Shown here: positions 26,479-35,220 of the stretch, in pieces
Numbering within the stretch: the first letter of the stretch is position 1
Layout: the number at the start of each line of letters is the position of its first letter
Source: Anaeromyxobacter dehalogenans 2CP-C
Lineage (GTDB): Bacteria; Myxococcota; Myxococcia; Myxococcales; Anaeromyxobacteraceae
Assembly: GCF_000013385.1 (NCBI RefSeq)
Contig: NC_007760.1
Span: 3,818,001 to 3,882,000, forward strand
Reading direction: 5' to 3'
DNA: 64,000 nucleotides
The notes under the pieces: generated by a model
The model's input: only the letters and a program-made list of their open reading frames with translations
What the model was told of the DNA's origin: nothing
Databases searched by the model: none
Made by a program: the position numbers and the translations under genes

Positions 26479-28220
26479 CGCTCCGAACGAAGCTCGCGCT
26501 CGCGTTCTCGCTGTTCGCGGCGGTGCCGCTCGCGGCCACGCTGGTGCCGGTGTCGCGGGCGCTGGGGCGCGCGCTCACCACCGAGCACGCCGCCCGCCTG
26601 GACGGCGCCGCGGCCGCGGTGCAGAAGGAGCTGGCGCGCCTGGGCGAGCACGCCGCCGGGGCGGTGACCGATCTCTCGCGCGCGCCGGAGCTGGAGGCGC
26701 TCGCGCGCGACCGCGCCGCCGACGGGGCCGAGCTCGCCGAGGCGGCGGCGCGCGCCGGCGAGTGGATGGGGCCGCGCGGGCTCGACGTGCTCGCGGTGCT
26801 GGAGGCCGACGGGCGGGTGGTCTCGTCGGGCCACCTGCCCGGTCGCGCCGGCGATCCCGACCCGGAGCTGGCCGACCTCCCCGGCGCGGCGCGCCCCGGG
26901 CGCGCGGTGCCCCGCGTCGTCTCGCGGGCCGGGCCGGAGGGCGTCGAGCCGGTGCTGGCGCTGGTGGCCTGGGCGCCCGGGCCGGGCGAGCCGCCGCTGC
27001 GCGTCGCCGGCGGCGTCGCGCTCACCGAGGCCCGCGCGGCCCGCCTCGCCGCGCTGACCGGCGGCGCGGTGGTGATCCGCTCCGCGGACGGCGAGGTGGT
27101 GGCGGCCGCGTCGGCGGAGGCGCCCGGTCCGGCGCGCGGCTGGCGGCGGCTGCGCCTGCTGTTCGGCGGCCTCTCGGCCGCGCCGCGCCGGACCATCGCG
27201 CTCGGCCCGGCCGACGCCCCGGTGGCGCGGGTGGAGGTGTCGCTCGCGTCCGAGGGGCTGGCGCGCGCCGAGACCACCGTGCTGCTCGCGTTCCTGGGCG
27301 CGCTCGCCGCGGGCGTGGCGGCCGCGGCGACGCTGGGCGCGGTGCTGGCGGCGCGCATCACCCGGCCGCTGGAGGGGCTGCGGGCCGCGGCGGCGCGCGT
27401 CGCCGGCGGGGACCTCGCCGCCCGCGTGGACGTCCGCGCCGGCGGCGAGGTGGGCGAGCTGGTGCGCGCGTTCAACGCCATGACGCAGGACCTGGCGCAG
27501 GGGCGCGTCCGGCTCGCGCAGGCGGAGCGCATCGCGGCCTGGCGCGAGGTGGCCCGCCGCCTGGCGCACGAGATCAAGAACCCGCTCACCCCCATCGCCA
27601 TGAGCGTGGAGACGCTCCGCGAGGCGCACGCGCAGGGGCGCGCCGACTTCCCGGAGATCTTCGACGAGGGCACGCAGGCCATCGGCGAGGAGGTCCGGCG
27701 GCTGAAGCGGATCGTGGACGAGTTCAGCCGCTTCGCGCGCCTGCCCGCGCCGGAGCGCGCCGAGGTGCCGGCGGAGGAGCTGGCGGCGGCGGTGCTGGCG
27801 CTGTTCCCGGCGGCGCCCCCGGGCGTCGAGGTCGAGCGGGCCATCGCGCCGGACCTCCCGGCGGTGCTGGCCGACCGCGACCAGGTCATGCAGGTGCTGC
27901 TCAACCTGGTCCGCAACGCGCTCGACGCGATGCCGTCCGGCGGGCGCCTGCGCCTGGCGGCGTACCGCGACCGGGACGCGGTGGCGTTCGAGGTGTCCGA
28001 CTCCGGCCCGGGGATCGCGCCCGGCGACCTGGAGCGCGTGTTCGAGCCCTACTTCACCACCAAGCCCGGCGGCACGGGGCTCGGGCTCGCCATCGCGCGC
28101 CGCATCGCCGAGGAGCACGGCGGCGCGCTCGACGCGGCGTCCTCGCCAGGCGCGGGCGCGACGTTCACGCTGAGGCTGCCGGTGGCGCGGCCGCAGGCGC
28201 AGGCGGCACGCGGCGCCTGA
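26475..28220 (+). CDS. NtrY-like sensor histidine kinase
   Basis: 581 residues. A first transmembrane segment (residues about 8-27) and a second (about 270-295) flank an extracytoplasmic sensor of some 240 residues. Then come HAMP (ARITRPLEGLRAAAARVAGG), the H-box with His365 in LAHEIKNPLTP, N-box NLVRNALDAMPSGG and G-boxes DSGPGIAP and GGTGLGLAIARRIAEEHGG. There is no PAS domain visible. It overlaps the solute-binding protein gene (ATGA), and the NtrC-type regulator at 19293 is the likely partner. The operon thus runs effector, binding protein, kinase. Confidence 0.92.
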   Translation: MTLRTKLALAFSLFAAVPLAATLVPVSRALGRALTTEHAARLDGAAAAVQKELARLGEHAAGAVTDLSRAPELEALARDRAADGAELAEAAARAGEWMGPRGLDVLAVLEADGRVVSSGHLPGRAGDPDPELADLPGAARPGRAVPRVVSRAGPEGVEPVLALVAWAPGPGEPPLRVAGGVALTEARAARLAALTGGAVVIRSADGEVVAAASAEAPGPARGWRRLRLLFGGLSAAPRRTIALGPADAPVARVEVSLASEGLARAETTVLLAFLGALAAGVAAAATLGAVLAARITRPLEGLRAAAARVAGGDLAARVDVRAGGEVGELVRAFNAMTQDLAQGRVRLAQAERIAAWREVARRLAHEIKNPLTPIAMSVETLREAHAQGRADFPEIFDEGTQAIGEEVRRLKRIVDEFSRFARLPAPERAEVPAEELAAAVLALFPAAPPGVEVERAIAPDLPAVLADRDQVMQVLLNLVRNALDAMPSGGRLRLAAYRDRDAVAFEVSDSGPGIAPGDLERVFEPYFTTKPGGTGLGLAIARRIAEEHGGALDAASSPGAGATFTLRLPVARPQAQAARGA

Positions 28221-28269
28221 TCGCGCGGCGAAGCAGGGGGGAGCGGGGGCGCAGCGCCCGCCCGGCGGT

Positions 28270-29895
28270 CTACCTCACCGGCGTCGCCTTCAGCGCGGTC
28301 TTGCCTTCCTTCACGTAGACCTGGAAGCGGACCGTGCGGCAGCCGTACTTCGCGACCAGGGTGGCGCGGTTCTGCTCGAGCTTCTGGCGGAAGCGCTCGA
28401 ACGTGAGCCCCTCCACCGGCTCGCCGCACTCGCCGCGGACCCGGAGGAAGTCGCGGAAGACCTCGCGCCAGTGCTCCTCGTCGCTCCCCGGCTCCGGCGC
28501 GGCGGTGCGCGCCGCAGCCTGGAGCAGGTCGGCGGGGGCGGCCTGCGGCGGCTCGGGCACGATCGCCGGCGGCGGGCGGGCCGGGACGGGCGCCGCCTCG
28601 AACGCGCCGCCCTGCAGCGCGCTGGCGTCGAGCCGCTGCGTGGCGCCGGCGGCGGGCGGCGGGGGCACCGGCGCCGGCGGGGGGCGCGGCGGGAGCCTGA
28701 AGCTCTCCGGCTCGGGGGCCGGGGCCTGCGCGGCGAAGAACTCCTGCGTCAGCGACGGGGCCGGGCCGTGCGCCGCGGCGCCGGCGGCCTCGGTGGCGCG
28801 GTTCAGCGCGGCCGAGAGCGTGCCCATCTTGCCGGCCATGGCCGGCGCGCGGGCCGCGAAGTCGCCGCGGCCGATCCGGTCCGCGGCGGCGAGCAGGTCG
28901 GCCGGCACGTCCGGCGCCGGCTCGGCGCTGCGCACCAGCACGCCGAACAGCAGGCCGAGCACCAGCAGCAGCGCGAGGAGCGCCGCGCCGTTCCACTGCA
29001 GCCGCACCACCGGCGCGAGCGCCGGCGCCGCCTGCGCGGACACCACCACCGCCGCGTCCTGGAGCCCGGCGACCGGCACCGCGAGGACCCGGTGCGCCGG
29101 GGCGGCGCCGACCAGGAACCCGTGCGCGCCGACGCCGACGCCGAGCACGTCCACCTTCACCGGCGCGAGCCGCCCCGCGTCGCGCTCGCGCCCGGCGGCG
29201 CCGCGCGCGGCGGCCGCGAGCGCGTCGGCGCCGGCCGGCGCCGAGGACGCGATCTTCGCGCCGGGCACGGCGAGGGTCAGGTCCACGCCGGTGCCCGCGG
29301 CGACGCCGCGAAGCCAGGCGGCGTCGAGCGGGACCACCACCGCGAGCGCGCCGGCGCCGCCGGCCGGGACCGCCACGGCGAGCGCGAGCCCGCCCTGCGC
29401 CCGGGCGACGGCGCGCCGCGGCTTGCCGGCGAGCGCCTCGCGCAGCGCGGCGACGACGTCGGCGTCCGCGGACGGCTCGGCCGCGCGCCGATCCAGCTCG
29501 GCCGCGTCCACCGCCACCGCGCGCGCGCCCGCCAGGGCCGTTCCCAGCTCGGACTGCGCCGCGCCGAGCGCGGCCGCCGCCGCGGCGTCGAGCGCCGCGG
29601 CGCGCGCGGCCGGATCCGGCGCCGCAGCCGGGGCGCCCTTGCCCTTCGCCGCGGGCGCGGCCGCCGGGGCGAGCGCCTGGAGGAGCGCGGCGTCGCGGGC
29701 CGCGAGCGCCGCCACCCCGTTCGCCTCCGCCTGCAGCGCGTGCTGCGACGCGGCGAGCCGCGCGGCGCCGGCCTGTAGCCGCCCGTCGAGCTGGCGCAGG
29801 GCGCTCGCCCGGAGGTCGGAGGTGAGGAGGTGGAGGGCGGCCGCACCGGCCCCGACCACGATGAGCGCATAGAGCCAGAGCTTGAGCCGGTTCAT
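28270..29895 (-). CDS. MXAN_5187-like two-transmembrane sensor protein
   Basis: 541 residues. Transmembrane segments lie at about residues 7-24 and 300-320, enclosing an Ala-rich periplasmic domain. A short HAMP-like stretch follows (LLAAADRIGRGDFAARAP). A Pro/Ala-rich linker of about 100 residues leads to a conserved C-terminal domain (EEHWREVFRDFLRVRGECGE, then a Lys-rich basic end). The layout resembles the family named after Myxococcus MXAN_5187; no kinase or methyl-accepting domain is present. Its promoter sits 8 bp from the ATG, implying a leaderless message. Function is unknown; a transmembrane signal or scaffold role is inferred. Confidence 0.55.
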   Translation of the reverse strand: MNRLKLWLYALIVVGAGAAALHLLTSDLRASALRQLDGRLQAGAARLAASQHALQAEANGVAALAARDAALLQALAPAAAPAAKGKGAPAAAPDPAARAAALDAAAAAALGAAQSELGTALAGARAVAVDAAELDRRAAEPSADADVVAALREALAGKPRRAVARAQGGLALAVAVPAGGAGALAVVVPLDAAWLRGVAAGTGVDLTLAVPGAKIASSAPAGADALAAAARGAAGRERDAGRLAPVKVDVLGVGVGAHGFLVGAAPAHRVLAVPVAGLQDAAVVVSAQAAPALAPVVRLQWNGAALLALLLVLGLLFGVLVRSAEPAPDVPADLLAAADRIGRGDFAARAPAMAGKMGTLSAALNRATEAAGAAAHGPAPSLTQEFFAAQAPAPEPESFRLPPRPPPAPVPPPPAAGATQRLDASALQGGAFEAAPVPARPPPAIVPEPPQAAPADLLQAAARTAAPEPGSDEEHWREVFRDFLRVRGECGEPVEGLTFERFRQKLEQNRATLVAKYGCRTVRFQVYVKEGKTALKATPVR

Positions 29896-29903
29896 CGTCC
29901 GCC

Positions 29904-29933
29904 CTTATAGGCGGCTTGCCGAGAGGGTGTCAA
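29904..29933 (-). promoter_or_regulatory. Sigma70-type promoter abutting the start codon
   Basis: On the minus strand TTGACA (29933-29928), 18 bp, then TATAAG (29909-29904). Only 8 bp separate the -10 from ATG 29895, so transcription should begin at or next to the start codon. Confidence 0.6.
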
Positions 29934-30189
29934 ACCTGCCACCGGGCGAGCGAGCGCCCCTTTTCTTCCGTGTTCCCGGGTGGTTCGATGCCAGGCCCGC
30001 ATTCACTCATGGTTCATGAAGCCGCGGCTCGAGCAGGCGGCCGGCGCGGTGGCCGGACGGCGGGCCAGAAGGGGCGACGCCCCCTCGCCGCCTGTCACGT
30101 CCGAGTGCACCTTTCCTCCGTACGATGCTGTTCCAACCTGGATCGGGCCGCCCCTCCGGGCGGCCCACCTCGCCCGGAGATCCCACACC

Positions 30190-32310
30190 GTGAAGCGACT
30201 CCTGCTCGCGCTGCTCCTCGCCACCCCGCTCGCCGGCCTCGCCGACGAGGGGATGTGGACCTACGACGCGTTCCCGTCGGACCGCGTGGCCCGCAAGTAC
30301 GGCTTCGATCCGTCCCGGGCCTGGCTCGACCGCGCCCGGCTCGCCTCCGCCCGCCTCGCCCGCGGCTGCTCGGCGTCGTTCGTCTCGGACGGCGGCCTGG
30401 TGATGACCAACCACCACTGCGTGCACGAGTGCGTGGAGGAGCTCTCCAGCGCCGGGCGCGACCTGGTGGCGAGCGGGTACCTCGCGCGCTCCGGCGCGGA
30501 GGAGCTGCGCTGCCCCGCGATGCAGGTGGACCAGCTGCTCCGGATCACCGACGTGACGAAGCGGGTGCACGGCGCGCTGGCGGGGCTGGAGGGCGCGCGG
30601 TTCAACGCCGCGCTCCAGGCGCAGAAGGCCGCGATCGAGAAGGAGTGCCAGGGCGGCGACGCGGGCCTGCGCTGCGAGCTGGTGGAGCTGTACCACGGCG
30701 GCGTCTACAGCCTCTACCAGTACCGCCGCTACGACGACGTGCGCCTCGTGTTCGCGCCGGAGTTCGCCATCGCGTTCTTCGGCGGCGACCCCGACAACTT
30801 CATGTTCCCGCGGTACGACCTCGACGTCGCGTTCATCCGCGTGTACCGGGACGGCAAGCCGGCGCCGACCGCGGAGCACTTCACCTGGTCGCCGGCCGGC
30901 GCCCCGGCGGGCGCGCTCACGTTCGTGTCCGGGAACCCCGGCAAGACCGAGCGGCTGCTCACGGTGGCGCAGCTCGAGTACGTGCGCGACCGCGCGCTGC
31001 CCGACTCGCTCGAGCGGCTGGCCGAGGAGCGCGGCCTGCTCACCGGGTTCCAGCTCACCGGCCCGGAGGCGAAGCGCGTCTCCACCTCGCGGCTCTTCTA
31101 CAACGAGAACAGCGTGAAGGCGCGCCGCGGCCAGCTCGCCGCGCTCCGCGATCCGGCGTTCTTCGCGTCGAAGGTGGCGGAGGAGAACCGGCTCCGCGCC
31201 GCGCTGCGCCGCGATCCGGCGAAGGCCCGGAAGTACCTCCCGGCCTGGGACCGCATCGCGGCCGCGCAGGTGCGGGCGCGCGCGCTCGACGTCCCCTACG
31301 ACTGGCTCGAGCTCTTCCCCTCGGGGCGCACCCGGATCGGCGGCGACCTGTTCTGGATGGCGCGGCACCTGGTGCGCGCCGCCGAGGAGCGGAAGAAGCC
31401 GGACGGCGAGCGGCTGAAGGAGTACCGCGACACCGCCCTCCCCTCGCTCGCGGACAGCGTCACCAGCAGCGCGCCCATCGACGCCGCGTACGAGACCGTC
31501 CGGCTCGGGTTCTGGCTGGAGAAGGTCCGCGAGCGGCTCGGGACGGATCACCCCGCCGTGAAGCACGCGCTCGGGACCGCGTCGCCCGCCGAGATCGCGC
31601 GCAAGGCGGTGGCCGGCACGGCGCTGCGCGACCCGGCGGTCCGCAAGGCGCTCTGGGACGGTGGCGCGGCCGCCGTGGAGGCGAGCAAGGACCCGCTCAT
31701 CGCGCTCGCGCGCGCCACCGACGCCGACGCCCGCGCGATCCGGACGCGGTGGGAGGACGAGGTGGACTCGGTCGAGACCCGGAACCAGGCGCTCATCGCG
31801 CAGGCCCGGTTCGCCGCCTACGGCCGGAGCATCTACCCGGACGCCACCTTCTCGCCGCGGCTCTCCTACGGCCAGGTGAAGGGCTGGAAGCAGGACGGCC
31901 GCGAGGTGCCGCCGTTCACCACCTTCGCGGGCGCGTTCGAGCGCCACACCGGCAGCGAGCCCTACGCGCTCCCGAAGAGCTGGCTGGACGCGAAGCCCCG
32001 CCTCGACCTGGCCACGCCGCTCGACTTCGTCACCGACAACGACATCATCGGCGGCAACTCCGGCTCGCCGGTGTTCGACCGCGACCTCCGCATCGTGGGG
32101 CTGGCCTTCGACGGGAACCTGGCCTCGCTCGGCGGCGACTACGGGTTCGACGACTCGGCGAACCGCGCCGTCGCGGTCCACTCGTCCGCCATCCTCCACG
32201 CGCTCGCGCGCATCTACGGCGCCGACCGCCTCGTCTCGGAGCTCGGCGCCGGGCTCGCCGGGAACGCCGGGGCTGCCGCGCCGCCGGGCGGCACCCGCAG
32301 CACGAAGTAG
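30190..32310 (+). CDS. S46 family serine peptidase (dipeptidyl-peptidase 7/11 type)
   Basis: 706 residues from GTG 30190 with a signal peptide ([16 protein letters not shown]) and the family's opening D-E-G-M-W-T-Y-D. S46 enzymes remove dipeptides from oligopeptides in the periplasm. The triad is visible: His in TNHHC (residues 73-77), Asp in RYDLDVAFIRVY (Asp210/212) and Ser624 in IIGGNSGSPVFD. The helical cap domain lies between Asp and Ser. Length is typical. The gene is monocistronic and ends at a strong hairpin terminator. The substrate preference (Asp/Glu or hydrophobic P1) cannot be read reliably. Confidence 0.93.
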   Translation: MKRLLLALLLATPLAGLADEGMWTYDAFPSDRVARKYGFDPSRAWLDRARLASARLARGCSASFVSDGGLVMTNHHCVHECVEELSSAGRDLVASGYLARSGAEELRCPAMQVDQLLRITDVTKRVHGALAGLEGARFNAALQAQKAAIEKECQGGDAGLRCELVELYHGGVYSLYQYRRYDDVRLVFAPEFAIAFFGGDPDNFMFPRYDLDVAFIRVYRDGKPAPTAEHFTWSPAGAPAGALTFVSGNPGKTERLLTVAQLEYVRDRALPDSLERLAEERGLLTGFQLTGPEAKRVSTSRLFYNENSVKARRGQLAALRDPAFFASKVAEENRLRAALRRDPAKARKYLPAWDRIAAAQVRARALDVPYDWLELFPSGRTRIGGDLFWMARHLVRAAEERKKPDGERLKEYRDTALPSLADSVTSSAPIDAAYETVRLGFWLEKVRERLGTDHPAVKHALGTASPAEIARKAVAGTALRDPAVRKALWDGGAAAVEASKDPLIALARATDADARAIRTRWEDEVDSVETRNQALIAQARFAAYGRSIYPDATFSPRLSYGQVKGWKQDGREVPPFTTFAGAFERHTGSEPYALPKSWLDAKPRLDLATPLDFVTDNDIIGGNSGSPVFDRDLRIVGLAFDGNLASLGGDYGFDDSANRAVAVHSSAILHALARIYGADRLVSELGAGLAGNAGAAAPPGGTRSTK

Positions 32311-32326
32311 CGCGACGGAACGCCGC

Positions 32327-32366
32327 GGGCCCGGGTGCCGACGAGGCGCCCGGGCCCGTCCATTTT
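32327..32366 (+). terminator. Rho-independent terminator after the S46 peptidase gene
   Basis: A 13-bp stem (GGGCCCGGGTGCC at 32327-32339 with GGCGCCCGGGCCC at 32345-32357, one G-T pair), a 5-nt loop, and TTTT at 32363-32366 after a 5-nt gap. Confidence 0.7.
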
Positions 32367-32422
32367 GCCGCGCCGCCCCGCCCAGGGCCCCTGGTATCCT
32401 CCGCCGCCTCAAGGAGATCGCC

Positions 32423-33793
32423 GTGACCGCTCCCGCCTCCTCCCTCGATCGCTTCTTCGGCCTCCGCGCCCGCGGCACCACCGTCCGGCGCGAGATCCTG
32501 GCCGGCACCACCACGTTCATGACGATGGCGTACATCCTGTTCGTGAACCCCGAGATCCTCGGGAGCGCGGCGGGCGCGGGCCACTTCGCGGCGATCCTCA
32601 CGTCCACGGCGCTGGTGGCGGCCGTCATGACCGCGGCCATGGGCCTGTTCGCGAACCTGCCGCTCGCGCTCGCCTCGGGCATGGGGCTGAACGCGGTGGT
32701 GGCGTTCGGGCTGGTGCTGGGCAAGAAGCTCACCTACCCGCAGGCCATGGGCGTCATCGTGGCGGAGGGCGTGCTCATCACGCTGCTGGTGGCGACCGGC
32801 CTGCGGCAGGCCGTGGTGCGCGCGGTGCCGATGACGCTGAAGCGCGCCATCGGCATCGGCATCGGCCTGTTCCTCGCCATCATCGGCTTCAAGGCCGCGG
32901 GCTTCATCTCGGCCGGCGGCGCGCTGCTGCAGCTCGGGCCGGAGGGCGCGGCCGGGCGCCTCACCGGGTTCCCGGTGGTGCTGTTCGCGCTGACGCTCGT
33001 GTTCACCGCGTGGCTGGTGTCGCGCGGCGTCCGCGGCGCCCTGCTCATCGGCATCGCGGTCTCGACCGCGGTGGCCGTGACCGCGAAGGCGGCGTTCGGC
33101 GGCGCGGGCTTCGCCCCCCACGTCGCCAACCTGCCCAGCTCGATCTTCGGGCTGCCCGACTTCTCGATGCTCGGCCAGGTGGACTTCTCGTTCGTCGCCG
33201 TGCTCGGCCCGCTCGCCGCCTCGCTGGCGGTGTTCTCGATCATGCTCTCCGACTTCTTCGACACCGTCGGCACGGTGGTCGCGGTGGGGCAGGAGGCGAA
33301 GTACCTGGACGAGCAGGGCAACTTCCCGCGCGCCAGCACGGTGCTGATGGTGGACTCCCTCGCCGCGATCGCGGGCGGGCTCGCCGGCGCCAGCTCCGCG
33401 ACGACCTACGTGGAGAGCGCCGCGGGCGCGGCCTCGGGCGGCCGGACCGGGCTCACCTCGGTGACCACGGCGGCGCTGTTCGCGCTGTGCCTGTTCATCT
33501 CGCCGCTCGCCGGCATCGTCCCGCCGCAGGCCACCGGCGCGGTGCTGGTGCTGGTCGGCTACATGATGATGCGGGACGTCGGCGCCATCGCCTGGGACGA
33601 TCCCAGCGAGTCGATCCCGGCGTTCCTGACGGTGACGGTGATGCCGTTCACCTACTCGATCACCAACGGCATCGGCGCGGGCTTCGTCTCCTACGTCCTC
33701 CTGAAGCTCGCCGGCGGCAAGGCGCGCGAGGTCCACCCGCTCATGATCGGGGCGTCGGTCGCGTTCGTGGTCTACTTCGCCATCGGCGGGTAG
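32423..33793 (+). CDS. NCS2 purine permease, AzgA-like
   Basis: 456 residues from GTG 32423, with AAGGAG upstream. About 12-14 transmembrane segments, no signal peptide. Family landmarks are the N-terminal EILAGTTTFMTMAYILFVNP, GMGLNAVVAF, KRAIGIGIGLFLAIIGFKAA and SDFFDTVGTVVAVG. These match the AzgA branch of NCS2 transporters, which import guanine, hypoxanthine or adenine with protons. Substrate within that group is not decided here. The gene is alone; a terminator precedes it and a GC-rich inverted repeat separates it from the convergent nadA. Confidence 0.9.
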   Translation: MTAPASSLDRFFGLRARGTTVRREILAGTTTFMTMAYILFVNPEILGSAAGAGHFAAILTSTALVAAVMTAAMGLFANLPLALASGMGLNAVVAFGLVLGKKLTYPQAMGVIVAEGVLITLLVATGLRQAVVRAVPMTLKRAIGIGIGLFLAIIGFKAAGFISAGGALLQLGPEGAAGRLTGFPVVLFALTLVFTAWLVSRGVRGALLIGIAVSTAVAVTAKAAFGGAGFAPHVANLPSSIFGLPDFSMLGQVDFSFVAVLGPLAASLAVFSIMLSDFFDTVGTVVAVGQEAKYLDEQGNFPRASTVLMVDSLAAIAGGLAGASSATTYVESAAGAASGGRTGLTSVTTAALFALCLFISPLAGIVPPQATGAVLVLVGYMMMRDVGAIAWDDPSESIPAFLTVTVMPFTYSITNGIGAGFVSYVLLKLAGGKAREVHPLMIGASVAFVVYFAIGG

Positions 33794-33843
33794 GCGGCGG
33801 ACCGGCGGCCGCGCGCGGGAGGCCCGCGCCGGCCGCGCCCGGC

Positions 33844-34848
33844 TCACGCGTCCCGCGGCACCGCGATCATCCGCTCGAGCGCGCGCCGGGCGCCGGCGGC
33901 GACGTCGGGCTCGACCTGGACCTCGTGCTTCCCGCGCACCAGCGCGTCGCGGATCATGAGCAGGTCGATCATCTTCATGTAGGGGCAGTGCATCCGGCAC
34001 CCGATGCAGCCGTCGGCCACGATGAACTCGCGGTCCGGCCAGCGCTTCTTCATCTGGTGCACGATGCCGTGCTCGGTGGCGACGATGAACGTCCGGGCCG
34101 ACGGGAACCTCTCCACGGCGGAGATCATCGCGGTGGTCGAGCAGACCACGTCGGCGGCGTCGATGACGTCGGCGCGGCACTCCGGGTGCGCGATGACCAC
34201 CGCCTCCGGGCGGCTGGCGCGCACCTTCTCGACGTTGGCCGAGCGCAGCACGTCGTGCACCGGGCAGCAGCCGTCGTAGACCACCACCTCCTTCTCCGGC
34301 ACCTTCGCCGCCACCCAGCGGCCCAGGTTCCGGTCGGGCGTGAACAGGATCTTCTGCTGCGGCAGCGAGCGCACCACCGAGGCGGCGTTCGCGCTGGTGC
34401 AGCAGATGTCCGAGAGCGCCTTCACCTCGGCGGTGGAGTTCACGTAGGTGACGACCGCGTGGCCGGGGTAGCGCGCCTTCCAGTCCTCCAGCGACTCGGC
34501 GGTGATGGAGTCCGCCAGCGAGCAGCCCGCCGACAGGTTCGGCAGGAGCACGCGCTTGTCCGGCGCCAGCACCTTGGCCGACTCCGCCATGAAGTGCACG
34601 CCGCAGAAGACGATGGTGGACTGCGGCACCTTCTGGCCCACGATGGCGAGCTGCAGCGAGTCGCCCACGTGGTCCGCCACGTTCTGGACCTCGGGCAGCT
34701 GGTAGTTGTGCGCCAGGATGACCGCGTCCTTCTCCTTCGCCAGGGCGCGGATCTCCGCCTCGAGCCCGGCCACCTCGCCGGCGGGGAGGTCGCTCCCGGT
34801 GACGGGGTTCGCGACGGGATCGTGGATGGGGACGACGGGCAGGGTCAT
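33844..34848 (-). CDS. nadA: Quinolinate synthase A
   Basis: 334 residues. NadA condenses iminoaspartate with dihydroxyacetone phosphate to quinolinate in NAD synthesis, using a [4Fe-4S] cluster. Visible features are AHNYQLPEVQ, NLSAGCSLADS with the first cluster Cys, HPECRADVIDAADVVCST, and the C-terminal CIGCRMHCPYMKM with the last cluster Cys. Length is normal. The start overlaps the stop of a small RHH-like gene (ATGA), so the two are co-translated. nadB and nadC are not nearby. Confidence 0.95.
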   Translation of the reverse strand: MTLPVVPIHDPVANPVTGSDLPAGEVAGLEAEIRALAKEKDAVILAHNYQLPEVQNVADHVGDSLQLAIVGQKVPQSTIVFCGVHFMAESAKVLAPDKRVLLPNLSAGCSLADSITAESLEDWKARYPGHAVVTYVNSTAEVKALSDICCTSANAASVVRSLPQQKILFTPDRNLGRWVAAKVPEKEVVVYDGCCPVHDVLRSANVEKVRASRPEAVVIAHPECRADVIDAADVVCSTTAMISAVERFPSARTFIVATEHGIVHQMKKRWPDREFIVADGCIGCRMHCPYMKMIDLLMIRDALVRGKHEVQVEPDVAAGARRALERMIAVPRDA

Positions 34849-35066
34849 GGCTTCACCCGGGCGCCGCGCGCGGGCTTGATGTCGCCCGTGCCGGCGGGAA
34901 AGAGGCGCCAGAACTCGCGGCGCACGAGGCCGACCAGGGTGGCCGACTTGGAGAACCCGTGGTAGCGGGCCACCGCGTCGAGCATCGCCACGTCCTCGTC
35001 GGTGGCCGAGAAGCTGCGGACCTTGGCCGCCCGACCGCCCTGCCGCTCGCCGTTCTTCCGGTTCAT
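34845..35066 (-). CDS. Small ribbon-helix-helix-like protein coupled to nadA
   Basis: 73 residues from ATG 35066, a short gene directly upstream of and overlapping nadA. A basic N-terminus (NRKNGERQGGRAAK) is followed by a putative beta-strand VRSFSAT, helix DEDVAMLDAVARYHGF, the turn S-K-S and helix ATLVGLVRREFWRLFP, the arrangement of MetJ/Arc/CopG repressors. I read it as a possible DNA-binding regulator of its own operon. The promoter just upstream contains TTATATAA, an obvious palindrome. The fold call is from pattern only; it may be a structural small protein instead. Confidence 0.55.
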   Translation of the reverse strand: MNRKNGERQGGRAAKVRSFSATDEDVAMLDAVARYHGFSKSATLVGLVRREFWRLFPAGTGDIKPARGARVKP

Positions 35067-35093
35067 GCGCCGCGCTTCCGGACTGCTCGAAAA

Positions 35094-35103
35094 GTTATAT
35101 AAA
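35094..35103 (-). promoter_or_regulatory. AT-rich promoter core/palindrome upstream of the RHH-nadA operon
   Basis: GTTATATAAA on the plus strand (TTTATATAAC on the minus strand) is an AT island in otherwise very GC-rich DNA, about 30 bp upstream of ATG 35066. It can serve as a -10 element and, as TTATATAA is self-complementary, as part of an operator. No convincing -35 is seen. Confidence 0.4.
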
Positions 35104-35220
35104 CGTTCGCGAAGACGTACGCATCCTACGACGCCCGCGCGCCCCGGCGCAACCCGTCCGGCCCACGCCCGCGCACGCCGGCCCTTGCGCGCCGCGCCGT
35201 GAGCGGGCATCCCTGGCGGC

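Noticed and set aside
33794-33843. GC-rich inverted repeat between azgA-like gene and nadA as a rho-independent terminator
   Set aside because: The stem is imperfect and no T-run follows on either side, so I do not list it as a feature.
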